NCBI GenBank assembly: GCA_004346645.1
Contig: SMDA01000001.1
Location: forward strand, 124,001 to 188,000
DNA length: 64,000 nt
From: Gulbenkiania mobilis
GTDB lineage: Bacteria; Pseudomonadota; Gammaproteobacteria; Burkholderiales; Chromobacteriaceae
Direction: 5' to 3'
The notes beneath the pieces were generated by a model, which was given only the letters and a program-made list of their open reading frames with translations, was not told the DNA's origin and made no database searches. Shown here piece by piece: positions 8,430-17,815 of this stretch (position 1 is the first letter of the stretch; every line of letters starts with the position of its first letter). The position numbers were made by a program, and so were the translations under genes.

Positions 8430-9740
8430 TCAGCGGGCCCAGGATAAAGGATTGACCGGACGGCCCATGTGGCGGATTTCAAAGTACAGGCCGCTCTCGC
8501 CGCTGTCCAGTGTGCCGGAGCTACCGAGGCTGTCGCCCGCATGCACCGTCTGACCTGCGGATCGGGCCACGTTGCCCAGCCCGGTGTAAACGGTCATGTA
8601 GTTGCCGCCATGGTCGACGATGACTGCGTTGCCAAAGCCGCGCAGCCAGTCGGCATAGACCACCTGACCGTCGGCCACCGCCCGGACCGGCTGACCCGGT
8701 GCAGTGCGGATGAAGAGGCCCTTCCAGGTAGTACCTTCGTTGCGGGCCGCTCCGAAGCGTCCGGCGATCTCGCCGGCCACCGGCAGCTTCATCCGGCCCT
8801 GCAGGCTGCGGAAAGCCTTGCCGGCTGCGCTGCTGTCGGCCACCTCTTCGACAGGCTCGACGGCCACGGGTTTCTCGGCCTCCTTCGGCACCGGCTTGCC
8901 CGCCTTGCGGGCATCGGCCGCCAGCTTGCGCCGCCGCTCGTTTTCCTTCTGGGCGGCCTGTTGCCGGGCCTTGCGGGCTTCTGCCACGCGCCGAGCCTCT
9001 TCCTTGCGGCGCGCTTCGATGGCGGCATTGATCTGTGCGATCAGTGCCGTCAGACGCTTCTCGTCTTCCTTCAGGGTCACCAGCCGGTTCTGTTTGGCAC
9101 TGATCTGGCTGGTGAGCTGGGAGATGTGCTGCTGATAGGTTGCCTGAGTGGCCTCCAGCGACTGCTTCTCCCGGCTCTTGAGCTGGGAGAGGGTGCTCAG
9201 CCGGGCGATTTCCGCCTCCAGGGCTTGCGATAGCTGTTCCAGCTCGCCGCGCCGGGCGGCAAGGTCGTCGATCAGTTGCTGCTGGGCGCGGGCGATGTGG
9301 CGATAGTAGGTGAGGTCGCGCCCGGCTTGGTTCGGATCGCGCGCATTGAGCATCAGCCGCATGGCGTCGTGCTCACCGGTCTTGTACTGGCGCGCCAGCA
9401 TTCGGCCAACCTTTTCCTGAGCCAGCGCCACCTTGTGACGGGTGCTGTCGATCAGTGCACGCAGCTCCGCCAATTGCTGCGCGGAGGTCTGGTGCCGGGC
9501 TTCGAGCTGGTTGAGCGAACTGCGGGTTTCAGCCAGTGCCTCCTGTGACTGCCGGATGGCGCTTTGAGCTTCCTCTTTGACAGCCTGCTTCTGGGCGATG
9601 TCCTTCTGCAGGGCGTCGATTTCCTTGCGCACGCTCTGCAGGGTCTGCTGCTGCGGAGCCGGATTCAGCGGCGCCGGCGGCGCAGCGGGGGCCGCCAGCG
9701 CCACGCCGCTTGCCAGTACAAGAAGGAAGGCGGTTTTCAC
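8430..9740 (-). CDS. envC: EnvC-like murein hydrolase activator (degenerate LytM/M23 domain)
   Basis: Periplasmic activator of amidases for daughter-cell separation. The 436-aa product has a signal peptide (about 1-16), a long coiled coil (about 30-260, rich in Q, E, L and A) and a C-terminal M23/LytM domain (about 320-436). The zinc ligands are lost: the usual HxGxD site reads WKGLFI and the YxHL site reads YTGL, the same pattern as E. coli EnvC, so it should activate rather than cut. The final LYFEIRHMGRPVNPLSW matches EnvC. It uses a GTG start overlapping the gpmI stop (GTGA). Neighbour ctpA supports a cell-wall role. Confidence 0.92.
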   Translation of the reverse strand: MKTAFLLVLASGVALAAPAAPPAPLNPAPQQQTLQSVRKEIDALQKDIAQKQAVKEEAQSAIRQSQEALAETRSSLNQLEARHQTSAQQLAELRALIDSTRHKVALAQEKVGRMLARQYKTGEHDAMRLMLNARDPNQAGRDLTYYRHIARAQQQLIDDLAARRGELEQLSQALEAEIARLSTLSQLKSREKQSLEATQATYQQHISQLTSQISAKQNRLVTLKEDEKRLTALIAQINAAIEARRKEEARRVAEARKARQQAAQKENERRRKLAADARKAGKPVPKEAEKPVAVEPVEEVADSSAAGKAFRSLQGRMKLPVAGEIAGRFGAARNEGTTWKGLFIRTAPGQPVRAVADGQVVYADWLRGFGNAVIVDHGGNYMTVYTGLGNVARSAGQTVHAGDSLGSSGTLDSGESGLYFEIRHMGRPVNPLSWAR

Positions 9741-11263
9741 TTGAATTCGATCAGCGATTGGCCGGTCATTTCTGCCGGCTTGTCCAGGCCCATCATGGCC
9801 AGGAGTGTGGGCGCGATATCGCGCAGCGATCCGCCCTCACGAATGGTAGCCTGCCGGCCTACATAGAGGAAGGGCACCTGTTCCAGTGTGTGCTGGGTAT
9901 GCGGTTGGGCGTTCTGGTGGTCGTGCATCCGTTCGCAGTTGCCGTGGTCGGCGGTGATCAGCACTTCGCCCCCAGCGGCCAGCATGGCTTCCACGCACTG
10001 GCCCACGCAGGTGTCCAGCGTTTCCACCGCCTTGACTGCCGCATCGAAGACGCCGGTATGCCCCACCATGTCGCCGTTGGCGTAGTTGCAGATGATGGCC
10101 TGGTAGCTGCCGGAGGCGATCGCTTCCAGGATGCGGCGGGTGACCTCCGGCGCGCTCATCTCGGGTTGCAGGTCGTAGGTAGTCACCTTGGGTGATGGCA
10201 CGAGAATGCGTTCCTCGCCCGGATAGACTTGTTCCTCGCCACCGTTGAAGAAGTAGGTGACATGCGGGTACTTCTCGGTTTCGGCGATGCGCAGCTGCCG
10301 CAGGCCGAGGCTGGAGAGGTATTCGCCCAGGCCGTTGTGGATTTTCTGCGGAGCATAGGCTACCGGATGGCTGTAGGCCTCGCCGTACGAGGTTAGGCTG
10401 ACGAAGCGGCCCAGCCGTGGCTGCCTGGCGGCAAAGCCATCGAATGCAGGATCGGTCAGCGCGCTGGTGAACTGCCGTGCACGGTCGGCGCGGAAGTTCA
10501 TGAAGATGACCACATCGCCGTCGGTCATGGGCACCGGAGCGCCAATGGTGGTGGCGCTGACGAATTCGTCGTTTTCGCCCCGTGCGTACGCTTCGGCCAA
10601 CCCTGCCAGCCCGCTGGAGGCATGGAAGAGGCCGACACCGTCCACCACGCAGTGGTAGGCCGGTTCGACACGCTCCCAGCGCTTGTCGCGGTCCATGGCC
10701 CAGTAGCGGCCGCACATCGTGGCCAGCCGGGCATTCGGGCACGCGGCCAGCACTGCTTCCAGGCGTTCCAGGTAGAGGCGGGCGCTTTGCGGTGGGGTGT
10801 CGCGTCCGTCGAGGAAGGCATGAATCAGAATGCTCTTTACGCCGGCCGCCTGTGCCGTGCGGATCAGGGCATGGATGTGGTTCTCGTGGCTGTGTACGCC
10901 CCCATCCGAAAGCAGCCCGAGGACGTGCAGGGTGTGACCGGTGGTGGCGGCACTGTCGATGGCTTCGCGCAGCACCGGGTTCTCCCCGAAGTGCCCGGCT
11001 TCGATGTCGCAGTCGATGCGGCTGATGTCCTGCTGCACCACACGGCCGGCACCGATGTTGAGGTGGCCGACCTCGGAGTTGCCGAACTGGCCGCTGGGCA
11101 GGCCGACGAACCCTTCCGAAGCGTTGATGGTGCCATAGGCATACAGCTGGCGCAGGCGGTCGAGGTTGGGGGTGCGGGCGGCGGCGATTGCGTTGTCGTC
11201 CCCGTCGAGGCGGTGGCCAAAGCCGTCCAGGATGAGCAGCAGCGCAGGTTTGATCGTGGTCAT
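9737..11263 (-). CDS. gpmI: 2,3-bisphosphoglycerate-independent phosphoglycerate mutase
   Basis: Interconverts 3- and 2-phosphoglycerate in glycolysis and gluconeogenesis using two manganese ions. The 508-aa length is normal. Visible motifs are ILDGFGHR near the N-terminus (metal site), the nucleophile Ser63 in GQFGNSEVGHLNIGAGR, HAFLDGRDTPP, and the metal ligands in ITADHGNCE near the C-terminus. It heads the gpmI-envC-ctpA transcription unit, with translational overlap to envC. There is no good ribosome site before the ATG at 11261-11263. It is divergent from the ArsR-type gene across a 102-base gap. Confidence 0.96.
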   Translation of the reverse strand: MTTIKPALLLILDGFGHRLDGDDNAIAAARTPNLDRLRQLYAYGTINASEGFVGLPSGQFGNSEVGHLNIGAGRVVQQDISRIDCDIEAGHFGENPVLREAIDSAATTGHTLHVLGLLSDGGVHSHENHIHALIRTAQAAGVKSILIHAFLDGRDTPPQSARLYLERLEAVLAACPNARLATMCGRYWAMDRDKRWERVEPAYHCVVDGVGLFHASSGLAGLAEAYARGENDEFVSATTIGAPVPMTDGDVVIFMNFRADRARQFTSALTDPAFDGFAARQPRLGRFVSLTSYGEAYSHPVAYAPQKIHNGLGEYLSSLGLRQLRIAETEKYPHVTYFFNGGEEQVYPGEERILVPSPKVTTYDLQPEMSAPEVTRRILEAIASGSYQAIICNYANGDMVGHTGVFDAAVKAVETLDTCVGQCVEAMLAAGGEVLITADHGNCERMHDHQNAQPHTQHTLEQVPFLYVGRQATIREGGSLRDIAPTLLAMMGLDKPAEMTGQSLIEFK

Positions 11264-11292
11264 GTGTGTTGCAACCGGTATATTAGAAATTC

Positions 11293-11321
11293 TTGATAAT
11301 GAAGGTTTTTGTCGCTATTAT
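11293..11321 (+). promoter_or_regulatory. Sigma-70 type promoter for the ArsR-family gene
   Basis: TTGATA (11293-11298), 17-base spacer, TATTAT (11316-11321). This is close to the consensus and would start transcription near 11328, giving a leader of about 38 bases to the TTG start codon at 11366. Confidence 0.6.
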
Positions 11322-11365
11322 TGTAACGCAAACCCAACCAATAAAATGAAACGGGAGCTACGGCT

Positions 11366-11662
11366 TTGCTTTTCAACGACGATCAGGTCGAGCAAACATC
11401 CCGGGCGATGAAGGCGATGTCCCACCCCCTGCGCCTTAAGATCATCTCGGTATTGGCAGACCAGGAAGTAAGCGTGCAGGACATTGTGGAGCAGGTCGGC
11501 ACGTCCCAGAGCAACATCTCGCAGCATCTGGCGATCATGCGAGACAAAGGGGTGCTGCGCACGCGCAAGGATGCCAACCGGGTCTTTTACCGGGTGGGCG
11601 ACATCCGCACGCTGGAAGTGCTGAAGATGATGCGTGAAGTCTTCTGTGGCTTCGGCGACTGA
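11366..11662 (+). CDS. ArsR-family winged-helix transcriptional regulator
   Basis: A 98-aa DNA-binding protein consisting of little more than the winged helix: HPLRLKIISVLADQEVSVQDIVEQVGTSQSNISQHL (helix-turn-helix about residues 20-55) and a wing VLRTRKDANRVFYRVGD. The metal-binding ELCVCDL motif of ArsR/SmtB proteins is absent. A single Cys (CGFGD) sits at the extreme C-terminus, so metal sensing is unlikely. The start is TTG with a GGGAG ribosome site 8 bases upstream; the nearby ATG at 11346 is out of frame. Divergent from gpmI. The target is unknown. Confidence 0.85.
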   Translation: MLFNDDQVEQTSRAMKAMSHPLRLKIISVLADQEVSVQDIVEQVGTSQSNISQHLAIMRDKGVLRTRKDANRVFYRVGDIRTLEVLKMMREVFCGFGD

Positions 11663-11762
11663 TGCGCTTTGCCGACAGCCCTGATGCACGCGGCCCCCTG
11701 ACCGCTTTTTCCCGGCCCCGTCAGGCGGGCCGGTGGCGGCTGCCTGGCCGCCATGCCTGGCG

Positions 11763-12218
11763 TTAACGCGGCTTCTTGCGCTTGACGTACAGCGTTTTGT
11801 GCACCCGTGCCACCACTTCTCCGCTGGCATCCACCACATCCACCTGCAGCTCCGGAAAATACTTGTCCCCGCCAGCAGTGTGCGCGCGGATAGATTCCAG
11901 CGCGGCCTCCTCCAGCGTGAAGCGGGCGCTTACCACTCCCCGCCCGGGCTTGATGTATTCGATCCGCCCAGCCTTATCCCAGACGTAGTAGTCGCTGCCC
12001 AGAGTGTGCATCAGCATCAGCATGAAGAAGGGGTCGGTCATCGCGTACAGGCTTCCGCCGAAATGCACGCCCACATAGTTGCGGTTGGTCAGCCCAAGCC
12101 GCATTGAAACCACGATCTCCCGCCAGTCCGGGCGGATATGGCGTACGCGGATGCCGGCGCCGAGGAAGGGTGGCCAGAGGTTGATGAGCAACGAGATCAG
12201 GCGGGGGGAAGGTTTCAT
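11763..12218 (-). CDS. DUF4442 hotdog-fold thioesterase-like protein
   Basis: A 151-aa cytoplasmic protein of the DUF4442 (hotdog fold, PaaI-thioesterase-like) family. Recognisable segments are LINLWPPFLGAGIRVRHI, the hotdog helix region VGVHFGGSLYAMTDPFFMLML, and the C-terminal strand VVARVHKTLYVKRKK. A substrate cannot be assigned from sequence; family members are thought to act on acyl-CoA or acyl-ACP thioesters. It is convergent with the ArsR gene (100-base gap without a convincing terminator) and downstream of xseA on the same strand across a 91-base gap. Confidence 0.8.
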   Translation of the reverse strand: MKPSPRLISLLINLWPPFLGAGIRVRHIRPDWREIVVSMRLGLTNRNYVGVHFGGSLYAMTDPFFMLMLMHTLGSDYYVWDKAGRIEYIKPGRGVVSARFTLEEAALESIRAHTAGGDKYFPELQVDVVDASGEVVARVHKTLYVKRKKPR

Positions 12219-12309
12219 TGATATCGATCAAACGGTTGTTTGAAAGCCATCGTCGAAAAAATCCCCGACCCTGTCAAGCATCGGTCCGGTGAGACGCTCC
12301 ACTTCAGGC

Positions 12310-13665
12310 TCAGAAAGGCAGCTCTGTCTGCTGCCCGGGGGCCAAATCGATCCGTGCGCCCGCGTCCCCTTCGGCCAACCTGAGCGTCACCGCCTCACCA
12401 TGACGCAACTGTGCCGGGGACTTGACCGGTGTGCCGTCCCGCTTCTGCACGATGGCGTATCCGCGGTTGAGCACGGCTTCGGGGTTCAGTGCGGCCAGGG
12501 TGGCGTCGAGGCGCTCGATCTTGCCCTGATGCCGGTGGATGAGCTGATGCACGCCGCGCGCCATGCGATCGGCAGCGTGCCCTAGAGCGGCGTAGCGCAC
12601 GGCCACGTCCGGACGCTGTCGCTCCAGTCGGTGGGCGGCGCGTTCCACGGCCCAGCGTCGGGCCTCCAGCAAGGTCGTCAGCCGTTCCTTCAGTCGTGCT
12701 TCCAGGCTGTGCAGGCGCTCCGTCTGTCGCTGTAACTTTTCGCGCGGATGCACCAGACGCCGGGCCAGATAATCAAGCTGCTGCGTTTTGTCGGTGAACA
12801 GGCGTGCCCACGCGCGCTCCAGCCTGCGGCGGCCCATTTCGGTATTGAGCAGCAGCTGCTCCCGGTTGGGCGAGACCAGCTCCGCCGCTGCGGTCGGGGT
12901 GGGCGCCCGCTGGTCGGCCACGAAATCGCAGATGGTGAAGTCGGTTTCATGGCCGACGCCGCTGATAACCGGCAGGCGGCTGGCTGCCACCGCCCGCGCC
13001 AGCACCTCCTCGTTGAAAGCCCACAGGTCCTCAATGCTGCCCCCGCCACGGCAGACGATGAGCACATCCACCTCATTGCGGCGATTGGCGGCGGCCACCG
13101 CTTCGGCCAACCTTGCGGCTGCCCCATCGCCCTGGACCGGGGCAGGGTAGAGCACGACGGGAATCGATGGCATCCGGCGGCGCAGTGTGGTCACCACATC
13201 GCGCAGCGCCGCGGCTGCGGGCGAGGTGACGATGCCGATGGCCCGCGGATGGGCCGGCAGGGGCCGCTTGCGCTCTGTGGCGAACAGCCCTTCGGCGGCC
13301 AGGCGCGCCTTCAGACGCTCGAAGGCCTCGAAGAGCCGGCCCAGGCCCGCGGTTCGCAGCGTCTCCACATTGATCTGGAAATCGCCGCGCGCCTCGTAGA
13401 GCGTCACTTGCCCCTTCAACTCCACCTGCAAGCCTTCGCGCAACTTCAGCCCCAGCGCGGCTACCCGGTTGCGAAACATTACGCATCGGAGCTGGGCCGA
13501 GGCATCCTTCAGCGAAAAGTAGGCATGGCCTGAAGCGGCCAGGGTGAGGTTGGATATCTCGCCGCTGATCCAGGCGGGCGGAACCCCTTCCTCGAGCAGC
13601 TGCCGTGCCAGGCGGTTGAGTTCGGAGACGCTGAGCACATCATGAGCGGGGTCAGCAAAAAGCAT
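12310..13665 (-). CDS. xseA: Exodeoxyribonuclease VII large subunit
   Basis: Catalytic subunit of ExoVII, which degrades single-stranded DNA from both ends. The 451-aa product opens with an OB-fold (about residues 10-110: VSELNRLARQLLEEG, ISGEISNLTLAASGHAYFSLKD). The catalytic domain follows (IGIVTSPAAAALRDVV, IVCRGGGSIEDLWAFNEE, VISGVGHETDFTICDFVADQ), then a long coiled-coil region. The start at MLFADPAHDVLSVSE was chosen; the upstream codons are not conserved and would extend into the DnaA-box-like region. It carries two copies of the dispersed word (12370, 13102), both translated as LAE. The small subunit xseB is not in this window. Confidence 0.95.
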   Translation of the reverse strand: MLFADPAHDVLSVSELNRLARQLLEEGVPPAWISGEISNLTLAASGHAYFSLKDASAQLRCVMFRNRVAALGLKLREGLQVELKGQVTLYEARGDFQINVETLRTAGLGRLFEAFERLKARLAAEGLFATERKRPLPAHPRAIGIVTSPAAAALRDVVTTLRRRMPSIPVVLYPAPVQGDGAAARLAEAVAAANRRNEVDVLIVCRGGGSIEDLWAFNEEVLARAVAASRLPVISGVGHETDFTICDFVADQRAPTPTAAAELVSPNREQLLLNTEMGRRRLERAWARLFTDKTQQLDYLARRLVHPREKLQRQTERLHSLEARLKERLTTLLEARRWAVERAAHRLERQRPDVAVRYAALGHAADRMARGVHQLIHRHQGKIERLDATLAALNPEAVLNRGYAIVQKRDGTPVKSPAQLRHGEAVTLRLAEGDAGARIDLAPGQQTELPF

Positions 13666-14046
13666 TGTTGTCAAGTCATCCACAGCAGGAAAAATTGGAC
13701 CCCAGCGCGGATGCTGGGCTGTGCAAAGGCACACAAGATTTCAATAGCATTCTTCTAAAACCTTTATTTTTCAAAGAGTTAATATAAAAGCCCATTTTCC
13801 GGGCAAACCAGCAGCAAGCCTTGACTGGCGGCCTTCGGCAGGCATTATCACCGGCTAATCCACAAAGTTATCCACAGGTTTTGTGGATGTCCGGAAAATT
13901 TCTTTAAAAAATCACGGTTTAGAGAGGTTTGTTGAAACCGGTTGGTAACAGTGCATATGGTGTGCCTGCACCGGCCGGCAAGAGTTGCCGATCAGGGGGG
14001 CGAACGGCTAAAGTTTAGCGTTTTCATCGTGGCGGGAGAATGACTC
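13666..14046. other. AT-rich intergenic region with DnaA-box-like sites
   Basis: A 381-base gene-free stretch between the divergent xseA and exbB genes, clearly more AT-rich than its surroundings at 13738-13800 and 13895-13935. It contains one perfect DnaA box TTATCCACA (13868-13876). Two 8-of-9 matches (TCATCCACA 13676-13684, TAATCCACA 13856-13864) and a weaker inverted one (TGTGGATGT 13882-13890) accompany it. A CCCAGC/GCTGGG hairpin lies at about 13701-13717. A possible exbB promoter is TTGAAA (13932) with CATATG 16 bases on. No small gene is evident. Confidence 0.5.
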
Positions 14047-14670
14047 GTGTGGGCCATCATTGAAGCGGCCGGCTGGCCGATCTGGACCATCATTACCGCG
14101 TCGGTGGTGGCGCTGGCCATCATTCTGGAGCGGCTCTACAGCCTGCGTACCGCTGCCGTGGCCCCGCCCGGTCTTTTGGCGCAGACGGTGCAGGAATACC
14201 GCAACGGCGGCGCAAGCGGCGACATGCTGCAGCGGCTGGCGGCCCATTCGCCACTTGGCCGGCTGTTTGCCGCCGGCTTGCGCCAGGTGGGCCGATCCCG
14301 CGAGGTCATGAAGGAGTCGCTTGAGGACGAGGGGCGGGTGGTGGCGCACGAGCTGGAAAAATATCTGACAACGCTGGGGACGATTGCCGCCATGGCGCCT
14401 CTGCTGGGACTGCTGGGCACAGTGGTGGGCATGATCGCCATTTTCGGGTCGCAGGGTCCTGCCGGGACCGACCCACGCCAGCTGGCGCATGGCATTTCCG
14501 TCGCGCTCTACAACACCGCCTTCGGTCTGGTGGTGGCCATTCCCAGCATGATGTTCTACCGCCACTTCCGTGCCCGGGTGGATGCCCTGCTGGTGGACAT
14601 GGAAGCCCAAGCCATCCGGCTGGTGGAGGTGGTGCACGGCGAACGCAGCAACGAGGCGGGCCGGGCATGA
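14047..14670 (+). CDS. exbB: ExbB/TolQ/MotA-family proton channel protein
   Basis: Inner-membrane stator subunit that, with ExbD, converts proton-motive force into mechanical work on a partner such as TonB or a transport protein. The 207-aa product has an N-terminal membrane helix (about residues 8-27) and the conserved double helix TLGTIAAMAPLLGLLGTVVGMI and SVALYNTAFGLVVAIPSMM. Start is GTG with an upstream GGGAG; an ATG seven bases earlier is in another frame. It overlaps exbD (ATGA) and is followed by lpxK, an arrangement common in beta- and gammaproteobacteria. No tonB gene is nearby, so the partner is unknown. Confidence 0.9.
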   Translation: MWAIIEAAGWPIWTIITASVVALAIILERLYSLRTAAVAPPGLLAQTVQEYRNGGASGDMLQRLAAHSPLGRLFAAGLRQVGRSREVMKESLEDEGRVVAHELEKYLTTLGTIAAMAPLLGLLGTVVGMIAIFGSQGPAGTDPRQLAHGISVALYNTAFGLVVAIPSMMFYRHFRARVDALLVDMEAQAIRLVEVVHGERSNEAGRA

Positions 14671-15086
14671 ACTTCCGACGCCAGCGGCAGCGGGAAGAAC
14701 CGGAAATCAACTTCATCCCGTTGATCGATCTTCTTCTGGTCATCCTCATCTTCCTGATGGTGACCACCACCTACTCGCAGTTTGCCGAACTCCAGATCAA
14801 CCTGCCTGGTGCCGCCTCAGCGGAGCAGTCTCCTGCGGAGAGCCGTGAGATCGCGGTGGCTGTGGCGGCCGACAACAGCGTGCGCGTGCAGGGCGCCTCG
14901 GCCGTGGTGTCCGGCCCGGCCCTCGTGGCTGCGCTGCGTACGGCTTCGGCCAAGCTCAAGGACCCGGTGGTGGTGGTGCATGCCGATGCGCGCGCCACAC
15001 ACGAAGCGGTGGTGAGGGTGATGGAGGCTGCCCGCGAGGCCGGCCTCACGCAGCTGACCTTTGCCACCCGGGTCGACACTCCGTGA
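14667..15086 (+). CDS. exbD: ExbD/TolR-family biopolymer transport protein
   Basis: Partner of ExbB in the proton-driven motor. The 139-aa product has a short cytoplasmic tail with the EINFIPLIDLLLVILIFLMV segment, whose Asp in PLIDLLLV is the essential proton-carrying residue of the family. A periplasmic domain with the typical ALRTASAKLKDPVVVVHADARATHEAVVRVMEAA fold completes it. Its ATG overlaps the exbB stop by four bases and its TGA overlaps the GTG start of lpxK. Translation of the three genes is therefore tightly coupled. Confidence 0.92.
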   Translation: MNFRRQRQREEPEINFIPLIDLLLVILIFLMVTTTYSQFAELQINLPGAASAEQSPAESREIAVAVAADNSVRVQGASAVVSGPALVAALRTASAKLKDPVVVVHADARATHEAVVRVMEAAREAGLTQLTFATRVDTP

Positions 15087-16102
15087 AGGCGCTGACCGAA
15101 CACTGGTATCGGCCGCGCCCTTGGCTGACAGCCCTTCTGGCTCCGCTGGAAGGGCTTTTTGCTCTGGCCAGTCTGACGCGGCGTTTGCTTTACCGGACCG
15201 GCTGGCTGAAGACGGTCAGGCTGCCAGTGCCGGTGGTGGTGATCGGCAACATCAACGTCGGTGGAGTGGGCAAGACGCCGGTGGTTGAGGGGCTGCTGCG
15301 CCAGCTTCGCGCACGCGGCGTGGCGGTGGGGCTGGTCAGCCGCGGCTACGGGGGCAGCCACGCTACCCCAACACGGGTGACGACGGACAGCGATCCTGCC
15401 GTGGTTGGGGACGAGCCCTTGCTGCTGGCTGCCACCGGCGCCCCGGTAGTGGTCGGGCGCGACCGCGTCGCGGCCGCACGCCATCTGCTGGAAATATACC
15501 CGGACACCGCACTCATCCTTGCTGACGACGGGTTGCAGCACTATCGGTTGGGCCGCACCTTGGAAATCGTCGTACTCGATGCGGCGCGCGGGGCCGGCAA
15601 CGGCCATCTGCTGCCCGCCGGCCCCTTGCGCGAACCTGTCAGCCGCTTGCGTACGGTGGACGCTGTCGTCCTCAACGAGGGTACGGGCGTGGCCACCTGC
15701 GCCCCGCTGGCACTGCCTCAGGCCCTGCCTCAGTTCCGGATGCGCCTCATGGCCGGTGCGCTGGAAAGCCTGGCCCAGCCTGGCCGACAGGCTACACCCG
15801 CCGACTTTGCAGGGCAGAGGGTGGTGGCTCTGGCCGGCATCGGCCACCCCGAACGCTTCTTCGACACGCTGCGCCAGCAGGGGCTGGAACTGTCGCGCAC
15901 GCTGGCGTTTCCCGACCACCATCCCTACAGTGAGGCGGACATCCCGGCCGAGGCCGGTGCCGTCATTGTCACCACCAAGGACGCGGTCAAGTTGCAGTGC
16001 GTCAATCGTGCTAGACTATGGCAGCTGCCTGTGCGGGCGGAATTTTCACCCGATCTGGCTGACTGGATACTGAAGCGCTTGAAAAGAGACCATGGACGCT
16101 AA
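15083..16102 (+). CDS. lpxK: Tetraacyldisaccharide 4'-kinase
   Basis: Inner-membrane-associated kinase that phosphorylates the 4' position of the lipid A disaccharide, giving lipid IVA. The 339-aa product has an N-terminal hydrophobic helix (about residues 15-32), a P-loop [11 protein letters not shown] (about 57-67), and LVSRGYGG and [14 protein letters not shown], all diagnostic for LpxK. It begins with GTG overlapping the exbD stop. Its last codons overlap the ycaR start by 11 bases. The lpxK-ycaR-kdsB order is the same as in E. coli, where lpxK follows the msbA flippase; here exbBD occupy that position. Confidence 0.95.
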   Translation: MKALTEHWYRPRPWLTALLAPLEGLFALASLTRRLLYRTGWLKTVRLPVPVVVIGNINVGGVGKTPVVEGLLRQLRARGVAVGLVSRGYGGSHATPTRVTTDSDPAVVGDEPLLLAATGAPVVVGRDRVAAARHLLEIYPDTALILADDGLQHYRLGRTLEIVVLDAARGAGNGHLLPAGPLREPVSRLRTVDAVVLNEGTGVATCAPLALPQALPQFRMRLMAGALESLAQPGRQATPADFAGQRVVALAGIGHPERFFDTLRQQGLELSRTLAFPDHHPYSEADIPAEAGAVIVTTKDAVKLQCVNRARLWQLPVRAEFSPDLADWILKRLKRDHGR

Positions 16103-16274
16103 ATTCCTCGACATTCTCGTCTGCCCGCTGTGCAAGGGCCCGCTCAAACTGGACAAAGCCCGGCAAGAGTTGGTGTGCCCCGGCGACCGCCTCGCCTATC
16201 CCATCCGGGATGGCATTCCGCTGATGCTGGAGAGCGAGGCCCGTGAGCTGGCCCCCGAGGAAGAGGTGAAATGA
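16092..16274 (+). CDS. ycaR: Trm112 family zinc-ribbon-like protein (YcaR)
   Basis: A 60-aa protein of the Trm112/UPF0434 family: [20 protein letters not shown], then [21 protein letters not shown]. Two of the usual zinc cysteines form a CPLC knuckle and a third lies in LVCP, so metal binding is likely weak or partial, as in other bacterial family members. Eukaryotic Trm112 activates methyltransferases; the bacterial role is not established. It sits between lpxK and kdsB with overlaps on both sides (11 and 4 bases), indicating a tight operon. Confidence 0.9.
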   Translation: MDAKFLDILVCPLCKGPLKLDKARQELVCPGDRLAYPIRDGIPLMLESEARELAPEEEVK

Positions 16275-17038
16275 CAGGGTTCGTGGTCGTCATTCCTGCC
16301 CGTTTGGCGTCCAGCCGTCTGCCCAACAAGCCGCTGGCCGACATCGGCGGGCTGCCGATGGTGGTGCGAGTGGCCAGGCAGGCTGCCCGAAGCAGGGCCG
16401 CGCGTGTGGTAGTGGCCACCGACCACGTCTCTATTGCCGATGCCTGTGCGGAACACGGGGTGGAAGCGCTCATGACCCGCATCGACCACGCCAGCGGTAC
16501 CGACCGTCTGGCGGAAGTGGCAGCACTGCTCGGGCTTAAGGCCGGAACCGTGGTCGTCAATGTGCAGGGCGACGAGCCCCTGATCGATCCTGCTGCCATC
16601 GACCGCCTGGCTTCTCATGCAGCTGCCAGCGCTGCCCCCGTTTCTACCCTGGCCCATCCAATCAAGGACACCACCGACTTCTTCAACCCCAACGTGGTCA
16701 AGGTGGTGACGGATGCGGCGGGCCGGGCGCTATATTTCAGCCGGGCACCCATCCCTTTTGCCCGGGATGCGTTTGCACACCAGACAGACGCGTTGCCTGC
16801 CGGCCTACCGGCCCTGAGGCACATTGGCCTTTATGCCTACAAGGCAGGCTTTCTTGCCACCTACACCACACTGACGCCAGCCCCGCTGGAAACCTTCGAA
16901 GCGCTGGAGCAGCTGCGGGTGCTGTGGCATGGCCACGGCATCGACGTGGTGGTGCTCGATGAAGCGCCCCCGGCCGGTGTGGACACGCTTGCCGATCTGG
17001 AACGGGTGCGGGCGCTGGTGGCTGCCGGCGCACCCTGA
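16271..17038 (+). CDS. kdsB: 3-deoxy-manno-octulosonate cytidylyltransferase (CMP-KDO synthetase)
   Basis: Activates KDO with CTP to CMP-KDO for attachment to lipid A. The 255-aa length is normal. Diagnostic motifs are [20 protein letters not shown] at the N-terminus, [31 protein letters not shown], and the late [12 protein letters not shown] and [10 protein letters not shown]. Overlaps ycaR by four bases. Together with lpxK here and with kdsC, kdsD and lptABC at 28-31 kb, the window holds a large part of the LPS core and lipid A pathway. Confidence 0.96.
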   Translation: MTGFVVVIPARLASSRLPNKPLADIGGLPMVVRVARQAARSRAARVVVATDHVSIADACAEHGVEALMTRIDHASGTDRLAEVAALLGLKAGTVVVNVQGDEPLIDPAAIDRLASHAAASAAPVSTLAHPIKDTTDFFNPNVVKVVTDAAGRALYFSRAPIPFARDAFAHQTDALPAGLPALRHIGLYAYKAGFLATYTTLTPAPLETFEALEQLRVLWHGHGIDVVVLDEAPPAGVDTLADLERVRALVAAGAP

Positions 17039-17055
17039 GTCCCGGCTGGACGTAA

Positions 17056-17748
<693 letters not shown>

Positions 17749-17790
17749 TGCCGTCTCTTCGCTGCCGCAAAGCAGCCTGACGTCACGGAC

Positions 17791-17815
17791 AACGGAGCCT
17801 TCGGGCTCCGTTTTT
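17791..17815 (+). terminator. Intrinsic terminator after adk
   Basis: Stem ACGGAGCC/GGCTCCGT with a TTCG tetraloop, followed by TTTTT (17811-17815). The last T belongs to the stop codon of the convergent kinase gene. Confidence 0.92.

Noticed and set aside
8430-9740. Active M23 endopeptidase
   Set aside because: The zinc ligands are replaced (WKGLFI, YTGL), so the EnvC-type activator reading is better.
11734-11753. Terminator between the ArsR and DUF4442 genes
   Set aside because: A 7-bp stem (TGGCGGC/GCCGCCA) exists but no T-run follows on either strand.
13666-14046. Chromosomal replication origin
   Set aside because: It has DnaA-box-like sites but none of dnaA, dnaN, gidA, rpmH or parAB nearby. 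The evidence supports only a DnaA-binding candidate.
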